DNA from: Francisellaceae bacterium UBA6186
GTDB lineage: Bacteria; Pseudomonadota; Gammaproteobacteria; UBA6186; Azoamicaceae
Direction: 5' to 3'
DNA: 9,275 bases
Assembly (NCBI GenBank): GCA_002422785.1
Contig: DITK01000017.1
Span: forward strand, 18,609-27,883
Part shown: positions 1 through 5,456 of the stretch, piece by piece
How the letters are laid out: each line of letters starts with the position of its first letter
Position numbering within the stretch: the stretch's first letter is position 1
The notes under the pieces: model-generated
What the model was told of the DNA's origin: nothing
What the model saw: the letters and a program-made list of their open reading frames with translations, nothing else
The model's database searches: none
Program-made: the position numbers and the translations under genes

Positions 1-45
1 ACACACTTTCCAGGCGTGCGCCTTAAGCCTCTCGGCCATCTCTCC
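1..45 (-). tRNA. tRNA-Ser(GGA), 5' half only, cut by window edge
   Basis: Read on the minus strand, the transcript starts with GGAGAGA (acceptor 5' strand) at 45-39, followed by TG and a D arm beginning GCCGAGAGGC. The anticodon stem CACGC (18-14) pairs with GTGTG (6-2). The 7-nt loop CTGGAAA between them places anticodon GGA at 11-9. The run GCACGCCTGGAAAGTGTGT is nearly identical to E. coli tRNA-Ser(GGA). The long variable arm, T arm and 3' end lie outside the window. The 5' end is only 5 nt (TTTTT) after the stop codon of the glycosyltransferase on the same strand, so it is probably cut out of the polysaccharide operon transcript by RNase P. Confidence 0.9.
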
Positions 46-50
46 AAAAA

Positions 51-1154
51 CTATTTACTTGCTCTTGAAAACTCCAAAACATCGTCCCACAATTTCAAAA
101 TCTCTGATTCAGCAAATCGATAAACAATATTTTTAGCGTTACTGGCTAATTTATTACAATATTCAGAATTATTCAATAATTTTTGCATTAAAAATGCTAA
201 TTCTTCAATATCACCACATTTAAATAACAATCCATTAACTTCGTTTTCTATAATATTAACATTACCCGTGCAATCTGCAGCAATAACTGGCAAACCATAA
301 CTCATAGCTTCACATAAAGCATTAGAAAACCCCTCAGCAATAGATGGAAACACAAATAAATCCGCCTCTATTAGCTTTTCTTGAATATTATTAACAATAC
401 CAGGTAACAATACTTTATCTGTCAATTTTAATTCTGCCAACAAGTTTTGCAAAAATTCTCGTAATTCTCCATCTCCATAAATAGTTAAAGTTACATCTGG
501 ATAAATATCAGCGATTTTAGCAAAAGCATAAATTAAAGTTTTATGATCTTTTTGTAGATCTAGCCTGCCAACACTAATAATTTTTTTTATTATAACAATT
601 TCAGAATTTTTTTTCATCGTGGGTAATGTAACGGAATTTGGAATAATAAAAACTTTATTTTTAAATTTACCCAAGAAATATTGAGCAATATTTTTATTTT
701 GCACCGTAATAACCGCCGCATATTTATATGTCAACAATCTTAATTTTTTGTAAAATGTTGATATGCTATGCATCAAAGGATCCGCTCTTTCAGAGACTAT
801 CACTGGTATTTTAGAATATATATTTGCCAATAACACACAAATATTAGCCCCAACCAAAAAAGAGACAATAATATCCGGCTGCAATAATTTAATTTTTTGT
901 CTTAAATTAAATATTCTGTTAATAATATTAAAAAAATACTTAATATTACCACTGTTTTTCTGTAATAAATAATTTTCGTCTAAATTTATTAAGCGTATAT
1001 TATTATTTGTTATTACTTGATAAGAATTTTTTGCTTGAAAAAATACAATCAAAGAAATGGTGTGACCTTTATCTGCCCAATAATTAGCCAAACGAATTAA
1101 AACTCTTTCCGCCCCACCTATTCCTAATGAATTAATAACTAAAGCTAAATGCAT
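51..1154 (-). CDS. GT4-family glycosyltransferase (surface polysaccharide)
   Basis: A 367-residue GT-B fold retaining glycosyltransferase of family 4, expected to move a sugar from a nucleotide-sugar donor onto a lipid-linked or growing glycan at the cytoplasmic face of the inner membrane. Visible marks: the N-terminal glycine-rich loop GIGGAERV (11-18); SERADP (121-126), seen as SERNDP in capsule and amylovoran-type enzymes; GRLDLQKDH (196-204); and the E-x7-E donor-binding pair E274 and E282 within AEGFSNALCEAMSYG. Length is normal for the family, with no signal peptide or membrane anchor. A TTG three codons upstream (1163) is in frame, but the ATG at 1154 is preferred because it directly precedes the conserved HLALVINSLGIGG start. 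That ATG overlaps the stop of the upstream epimerase by 10 nt, implying translational coupling. No strong Shine-Dalgarno sequence is visible. Donor, acceptor and linkage cannot be read from the sequence. Confidence 0.9.
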   Translation of the reverse strand: MHLALVINSLGIGGAERVLIRLANYWADKGHTISLIVFFQAKNSYQVITNNNIRLINLDENYLLQKNSGNIKYFFNIINRIFNLRQKIKLLQPDIIVSFLVGANICVLLANIYSKIPVIVSERADPLMHSISTFYKKLRLLTYKYAAVITVQNKNIAQYFLGKFKNKVFIIPNSVTLPTMKKNSEIVIIKKIISVGRLDLQKDHKTLIYAFAKIADIYPDVTLTIYGDGELREFLQNLLAELKLTDKVLLPGIVNNIQEKLIEADLFVFPSIAEGFSNALCEAMSYGLPVIAADCTGNVNIIENEVNGLLFKCGDIEELAFLMQKLLNNSEYCNKLASNAKNIVYRFAESEILKLWDDVLEFSRASK

Positions 1155-2140
1155 ATCGCACAAGCACCATAGTACTCTTTATACCAAGCAACAAAATTTT
1201 TTAAACCATCCGCAATATTAGTTTTTGGTACAAAACCAAAATCTTTTATTGACTCTTTAATGTCAGCGATGGTTTCTTTAACATCACCTGGCTGCATTGG
1301 CTGAAAATCAATTTCCGCTTTAATACCTAATTGTCGTTCTAATTCAGCAATAAAATCCATTAATTCTTCAGAACGATTGTTACCTAAATTATAAATATTA
1401 AATAAATTATTATTGCTATCTTTAATAAATAAACAATTAATAGTACCAGATATTATATCGTCTATATAAGTAAAATTGCGACGCATATTTCCGTAATTAT
1501 ATACCGGTATTTTTTGATTGTTTAAAATTGCTTTAGTAAAAATAAATACCGACATGTCTGGACGACCCCATGGGCCATACACAGTAAAAAATCTTAATCC
1601 CGTAGTTTTTATACCAAATAAATGACTATAGCAATGGCTCATTAATTCACATGATTTTTTAGTGGCTGCATATAAAGAGATTGGATTGTCTACCCTATCT
1701 TCAATAGCAAATGGTAATTTAGTGTTAGAGCCATAAACAGAAGAGCTGCTGGCATAAACTAAATGCTCTAAATTTTTTAAATTTCTAGCTAATTCTAAAA
1801 TAGCTAAATGGCCAATAATATTGCTATCGGTATAGGCAAAAGGATTGACTAAAGAATAACGAACACCAGCTTGTGCTGCCAAGTGTAATATTAATTGAAT
1901 ATCTTGATGATTAGCCGATAATTCCAATACAGCTTGTTGATTATTAATATCTAATTTATAAAAAACAAAATTATTACATTTTTTTAAAATATTTAATCTG
2001 GCATTTTTTAAATTAACATCATAATAATCGTTGATATTATCTAATCCTATTACTAAATGACCATCATTTAATAATTTTTTAGTTGCATGAAAACCAATAA
2101 AACCACAACAACCAGTTACTAAAATATTTTTTTTAAGCAT
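1145..2140 (-). CDS. NAD-dependent SDR epimerase, UDP-glucuronate 4-epimerase type
   Basis: A 331-residue extended short-chain dehydrogenase/reductase. The NAD-binding GxxGxxG is G10-CC-G13-FI-G16, followed by an acidic D34 in GLDN after the second strand, which binds the adenosine ribose. The catalytic set is the serine cluster YASSSSVYG (129-137) and the Y157-xxx-K161 pair (YAATK). The segment GLDNINDYYDVNLKNARL (33-49) and GRPDM (192-196) are hallmarks of UDP-glucuronate 4-epimerases (CapI/LpsL group), which interconvert UDP-GlcA and UDP-GalA. Beside a WbpA-like dehydrogenase it could instead act on the N-acetylated uronate, giving UDP-GalNAcA. The start was set at the ATG at 2140 rather than the TTG two codons upstream, because MLKKNILVTG is the usual family N-terminus and the ATG overlaps the upstream stop in an 8-nt ATGCTTAA junction. 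Substrate is uncertain; family is secure. Confidence 0.92.
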   Translation of the reverse strand: MLKKNILVTGCCGFIGFHATKKLLNDGHLVIGLDNINDYYDVNLKNARLNILKKCNNFVFYKLDINNQQAVLELSANHQDIQLILHLAAQAGVRYSLVNPFAYTDSNIIGHLAILELARNLKNLEHLVYASSSSVYGSNTKLPFAIEDRVDNPISLYAATKKSCELMSHCYSHLFGIKTTGLRFFTVYGPWGRPDMSVFIFTKAILNNQKIPVYNYGNMRRNFTYIDDIISGTINCLFIKDSNNNLFNIYNLGNNRSEELMDFIAELERQLGIKAEIDFQPMQPGDVKETIADIKESIKDFGFVPKTNIADGLKNFVAWYKEYYGACAICI

Positions 2141-3521
2141 AAACAATATTATCTTTTAAACTATTATTTTGATTTTTAATTATTGAAGTAGCATTGCGAG
2201 TATCTATTATTAATTTACTATTGGTTACTAACAATGGATAATCTATATTATCATGATCAGTACATATAACTACTGCATCATATTTTTGCAGATTATCTTT
2301 AGTCAAATCAATAGAATAAATATCAGATAAATTTGGATAATCACGATTTTGATGAATAAATCTAATATAAGGATCAAAATAATCAACTTCAGCTTTTTTG
2401 TTCAGTAATTCTTGAAAAATATATAATGATGGACTCTCTCTAATATCATCAACATTTTTTTTATATGCCATGCCAACAATAAGAATTTTAGAACCATTTA
2501 ATACTTTAGCAAATCTATCATCCAATGCATCACGTAATTTAGCAATAACATAATGTGGCATAGAGGCATTAATTTCCCCAGCTAATTCTATAAATTTAGT
2601 CATCACATCATATTCTCTCGCTTTCCACGTTAAATAAAATGGATCGATTGGAATACAGTGACCACCTAATCCAGGACTTGGATAAAATGGCATAAACCCA
2701 AAAGGTTTAGTTTTAGCAGCTTCAATAACCTCCCAAATATTAATATCCATTTTATCAAAAACAACTTTTAATTCATTCACTAATGCAATATTTACACAGC
2801 GAAAAATATTTTCTAAAATTTTGACAGCTTCTGCTACAGCAGTCGAACTAACTGGCACCACCTCTGGTGCTATTTGACTGTAAAGAGCAATAGTAAGTAG
2901 TTTAGATTTATCATCATCAGCACCTATTACTTTAGGGATCTCTGTGGCGGTAAAATGTTTATTACCCGGATCTTCTCTTTCTGGAGCATAAGCCAAGAAA
3001 AAATCTTCTCCAGATTTTAAATTAGTGGCATTTTCTAATATTGGTTTTAATAACTCTTTAGTTGTCCCAGGATAAGTTGTCGATTCTAAAACTATTAATT
3101 GATTTTTATGTAAAATTTTACTAATTGTTTTAGCTGTTGCTAATACATAGCTCATATCTGGTTCACGATTTTTAGTAAGCGGCGTTGGTACACAAATTAA
3201 TATCGCATCAGCAGTTGCTAAAACATTAAAATCAGCACTACATTCAAATTTGTTAGATAAATTTAAGTCAAGAATATCTTGATCACTAAAATTTTTAATA
3301 TATGATTTATTATTTTTCAAACAAGATATTTTATTTTGGTCAATATCAAATCCAACAACTCTAAATTTTTTATATAAAGCAAACACTAAAGGTAACCCAA
3401 CATACCCTAAACCTACAACTGCTATTTGTGCAGCTTTAGTATTAAACTTTTTTATAAGATGATTGATGTCTATTTGGTTAATTTCTGCACTATTTAAACT
3501 GTCTGTATTAATAACATTCAT
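2133..3521 (-). CDS. wbpA: UDP-sugar 6-dehydrogenase, WbpA-like (UDP-GlcNAc dehydrogenase type)
   Basis: A 462-residue member of the UDP-glucose/GDP-mannose dehydrogenase family, which carries out the NAD-dependent two-step oxidation of C6 to a UDP-uronic acid. Seen in order: Rossmann motif VGLGYVG with G37, G39 and G42; VPTP (111-114); ESTTYPGTT (146-154); APEREDPG (179-186); EAVKILEN (231-238) in the central helical domain; catalytic Cys289 in GGHCIPIDPFYLTWKA; and the C-terminal UDP-binding domain with GMAYKKNVDDIRESPS (350-365). The GGHCIPIDP and KKNVDDIRESPS pattern fits WbpA-type UDP-GlcNAc dehydrogenases better than classical Ugd, but the substrate is inferred. An extra stretch of about 30 residues precedes the Rossmann strand. 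The ATG at 3521 is supported by AAGGA 11 nt upstream (3533-3537), a slightly long spacing. The start lies 21 nt after the rfaH-like stop, and the 3' end overlaps the epimerase start by 8 nt, so the genes form one operon. Confidence 0.9.
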   Translation of the reverse strand: MNVINTDSLNSAEINQIDINHLIKKFNTKAAQIAVVGLGYVGLPLVFALYKKFRVVGFDIDQNKISCLKNNKSYIKNFSDQDILDLNLSNKFECSADFNVLATADAILICVPTPLTKNREPDMSYVLATAKTISKILHKNQLIVLESTTYPGTTKELLKPILENATNLKSGEDFFLAYAPEREDPGNKHFTATEIPKVIGADDDKSKLLTIALYSQIAPEVVPVSSTAVAEAVKILENIFRCVNIALVNELKVVFDKMDINIWEVIEAAKTKPFGFMPFYPSPGLGGHCIPIDPFYLTWKAREYDVMTKFIELAGEINASMPHYVIAKLRDALDDRFAKVLNGSKILIVGMAYKKNVDDIRESPSLYIFQELLNKKAEVDYFDPYIRFIHQNRDYPNLSDIYSIDLTKDNLQKYDAVVICTDHDNIDYPLLVTNSKLIIDTRNATSIIKNQNNSLKDNIVYA

Positions 3522-3542
3522 AAATTGTTAGGTCCTTAAATT

Positions 3543-4049
3543 TTAAATTTTTTCCACGGCATATAGCGGAATAGAAATTTTTACTGGTTGTTGAATTAAA
3601 TTAATTAACAACTGCACTCGCTGAGTATCCGTCATTTGCTCATATATAGCAACATGATTAATAAATGCACCATCTAAAATTCTGACTTTATCACCGGGTT
3701 TAAATATATCTAAAATTGCTAGATCTACAGCACCTTGATCATCATGATTTTTTTGTAATTCTTCAATTATATAATCAGGAATACTAGCTGGTAAGCCGGC
3801 ACTATTTTTTAATAAATAACTAATTCCTGGCGTATAGTTAATAGCAACCCAATCACTAAGTTGTGAATCTAGATTAACAAAAAAATAACGGGGAAACAAT
3901 GGGGCTAAAACCGTATCAACTTTTCTAGCATGACGCCTGAGTTTTTTAAACCGCGGAATATACGTGCTAAAACCTTGATTTTGCAAATTAATCGCTGCCA
4001 CACTCTCTTTGTTGGGATAACAATGAACCACAAACCAATTTAAAGACAT
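3543..4049 (-). CDS. rfaH: RfaH-like NusG paralogue, transcription antiterminator
   Basis: A 168-residue specialised NusG paralogue; E. coli RfaH has 162. Such proteins bind paused RNA polymerase in 5' regions of long surface-polysaccharide operons, suppress Rho and recruit ribosomes. The NGN domain starts at NWFVVHCYPNKE (4-15) and includes the family signature APLFPRYFFV (49-58). The KOW-type C-terminal domain has PGDKVRILDGAF (118-129) and LLINLIQQPVKIS (147-159), aligning without large gaps to E. coli PGDKVIITEGAF and LLLNLINKEIKHS. The ATG at 4049 is preferred over an in-frame TTG at 4091. It has AGGTG 8 nt upstream and gives an RfaH-length protein, whereas the TTG would add 14 hydrophobic residues before the fold. 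By alignment, E. coli RfaH positions that contact ops DNA or hold the closed state differ: H20 to N21, R23 to N24, R73 to P74, E48 to A49. Target recognition may therefore differ. As first gene of a glycan operon it probably acts on its own transcript. Confidence 0.88.
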   Translation of the reverse strand: MSLNWFVVHCYPNKESVAAINLQNQGFSTYIPRFKKLRRHARKVDTVLAPLFPRYFFVNLDSQLSDWVAINYTPGISYLLKNSAGLPASIPDYIIEELQKNHDDQGAVDLAILDIFKPGDKVRILDGAFINHVAIYEQMTDTQRVQLLINLIQQPVKISIPLYAVEKI

Positions 4050-4103
4050 AACTATTACACCTAAAATTAAAACTGCTTTAGATATTTTCAATCTACTTTC
4101 AGA

Positions 4104-4132
4104 CTTATAAAATTTATTTGATATTTAGTCAA
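4104..4132 (-). promoter_or_regulatory. Sigma70-type promoter of the rfaH-polysaccharide operon
   Basis: On the minus strand there is a -35 TTGACT (4132-4127), a 17-bp spacer and a -10 TATAAG (4109-4104). Both hexamers match the sigma70 consensus at five of six bases with ideal spacing. Transcription would begin near 4097, giving a leader of about 48 nt before the rfaH-like ATG at 4049. The -35 lies inside the first of three 11-bp repeats. No ops element (GGCGGTAGCGTG) is visible in the leader. Confidence 0.65.
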
Positions 4133-4155
4133 TATTTAGTCAACATTTAGTCCTA
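4123..4155. repeat. Three tandem 11-bp repeats over the operon promoter
   Basis: The plus strand reads ATTTAGTCAAT, ATTTAGTCAAC, ATTTAGTCCTA at 4123-4133, 4134-4144 and 4145-4155. The core ATTTAGTC is invariant and the period is exactly 11 bp, close to one helical turn. A degenerate fourth copy (ATTTATTTGAT, 8 of 11) may precede them at 4112-4122. The first copy contains the -35 hexamer of the rfaH promoter. The repeats sit in the 181-bp gap between the divergent rfaH-like and LysE-family genes, so they could be an operator array, or simply a local duplication in AT-rich DNA. Confidence 0.75.
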
Positions 4156-4230
4156 ATTAATTAATATGTGATAGCTAAGAGCTGCAGTGTTTAATAGTAA
4201 ACAACCAAAATATAAGCAAAAGGTAAGATT

Positions 4231-4884
4231 ATGTTCGAAATTATTCTAACTAAAATTTTATTGGGGATAAGCCTGGCAGCCCCAATCGGCCCTGTTAATA
4301 CTGAAATGATTAAACGTGGTCTAACCAATGGTTTTTGGGGAGCATTCAGTGTACGTTTAGGGGGCGCCGTTGCTAATAGTGTTTGTTTATTAATTGCTTA
4401 TTTTGGGCTGGGACAACTAATAAAACACCAAACAATATTATTTGTTGTTTCATGTTTAGGGGCACTAATTCTAATTTATATGGGAATTACAACAATTATC
4501 AAGGCAACTTCAACAAAATTTATAGGTTTAGCACCTAAAAACTCTAATATGCTTAATAAGCAAAAACAACACTATTCAATTAACAATGGTTTGTTAGTTG
4601 GTATGGCATTAGCTTTTACTAGTCCTATTGGATTGATGTTTTGGTTGGGTACTTTTGCAGCTACCATACAACAAGATAGCAGCAATTTAAATGTTACTGA
4701 TTTATTAATAAACTTTTTTATTATTGTTGGAGTATTGTTATGGGGGGCTTTTATAAGTCTGATATTACATTTTGGCAGCAAGATTATCGATAATAAAAAA
4801 TTACGAATCGTGTCATGCTTATCTGGGTTAATATTAATATATTTTGGCGTTAAATATGGGATAAGCAACTGGTTTAAATTTTAA
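4231..4884 (+). CDS. LysE/RhtB-family inner-membrane exporter
   Basis: A 217-residue membrane protein of the LysE translocator superfamily, whose members export amino acids or related small metabolites using the proton gradient. The family mark PIGPVN is at 18-23, at the end of the first membrane segment. The second conserved point, SPIGLMFWLG (131-140), corresponds to the NPKxxLFW motif of LysE relatives. About six hydrophobic segments are visible: 5-25, 40-60, 67-92, 117-145, 158-182 and 192-210. A polar loop rich in Lys, Asn and Gln at 93-116 separates the two halves, as usual. The ATG at 4231 has AAGG 7 nt upstream. Transcribed divergently from the polysaccharide operon and only 14 nt before the mpg start, so the two probably share a transcript. 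The exported compound cannot be told from sequence. No convincing plus-strand promoter is visible upstream. Confidence 0.88.
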   Translation: MFEIILTKILLGISLAAPIGPVNTEMIKRGLTNGFWGAFSVRLGGAVANSVCLLIAYFGLGQLIKHQTILFVVSCLGALILIYMGITTIIKATSTKFIGLAPKNSNMLNKQKQHYSINNGLLVGMALAFTSPIGLMFWLGTFAATIQQDSSNLNVTDLLINFFIIVGVLLWGAFISLILHFGSKIIDNKKLRIVSCLSGLILIYFGVKYGISNWFKF

Positions 4885-4898
4885 AATTTTTATTCAAT

Positions 4899-5426
4899 AT
4901 GAACAAATTAACACGTACCTTTTTTGAACAACCAACTTTAACGGTAGCCAAAAAACTATTAGGGAAAATATTAGTATTTAATAATCAACATGGCGTAATA
5001 ACAGAAACTGAAGCTTATATTGGAGAAGATGATCCCGCATGTCATGCAGCTAAAGGCAAAACTAATCGTACAGAAATTATGTACGGTACAGCTGGCCATA
5101 GCTACGTTTATATGATCTATGGGATGTATTATTGTTTAAATATAGTAACCGAAAAAAAAGATTTTCCTGCTGCCGTATTAATTAGGGGGGTAATATTAAA
5201 TCCAAAATGTAATATTAATAATCAAGAAATTAATGGTCCTGGTAAATTATGTAAATATTTTGGCATTAATAAAGATCATAATAAAATAAATTTAATAAAT
5301 TCTGATTGTTTTTATATTGCTAAATTGAAAAATAACATGGATTTTAATTATATCCAAACTCCTAGAATTGGAATAAAATTAGGCTTAGATAAATTATGGC
5401 GATTTAAAGTCACATCTTTTTTGTAA
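4899..5426 (+). CDS. mpg: DNA-3-methyladenine glycosylase, AAG/MPG family
   Basis: A 175-residue monofunctional base-excision repair glycosylase that flips out and removes alkylated and deaminated purines (3-methyladenine, 7-methylguanine, hypoxanthine, ethenoadenine). It aligns well with human AAG: TETEAYIGEDDPACH (35-49) carries the general base E38 (human E125) with Y40 (Y127) and H49 (H136). YVYMIYGMYYCLNI (69-82) carries Y71 (human Y159) and N81 (N169) of the recognition pocket. AAVLIRG (91-97), NGPGKLCKYFGI (112-123) and TPRIGI (154-159) are further family blocks. Bacterial members are usually about 185-205 residues; here the segment between TPRIGI and the terminal WRF is compact, but nothing catalytic is missing. 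The ATG at 4899 starts the usual family N-terminus, although no good Shine-Dalgarno sequence precedes it, so translation may depend on the upstream exporter gene 14 nt away. It ends 30 nt from the convergent AAA-ATPase gene. Confidence 0.93.
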   Translation: MNKLTRTFFEQPTLTVAKKLLGKILVFNNQHGVITETEAYIGEDDPACHAAKGKTNRTEIMYGTAGHSYVYMIYGMYYCLNIVTEKKDFPAAVLIRGVILNPKCNINNQEINGPGKLCKYFGINKDHNKINLINSDCFYIAKLKNNMDFNYIQTPRIGIKLGLDKLWRFKVTSFL

Positions 5427-5456
5427 AAATAATGCCTTCTGCTCACTATTATGAAA

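Noticed and set aside
763..972. Plus-strand open frame of 69 codons
   Set aside because: It lies wholly antisense to the well-supported glycosyltransferase gene, and its composition is what AT-rich antisense DNA gives.
4050..4091. N-terminal hydrophobic extension of the RfaH-like protein (TTG start at 4091), suggesting a signal or anchor segment
   Set aside because: The ATG at 4049 has a good ribosome-binding site and gives the normal family length; a membrane segment before a NusG-type domain is implausible.
4050..4097. Possible ops element in the rfaH operon leader (GTAG near 4095)
   Set aside because: Only GTAG and a trailing TG match the ops consensus; the GGCG block is absent, so it is not distinguishable from chance.
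4572..4868. Minus-strand open frame of 98 codons
   Set aside because: It is antisense to the LysE-family exporter, which has clear family motifs.
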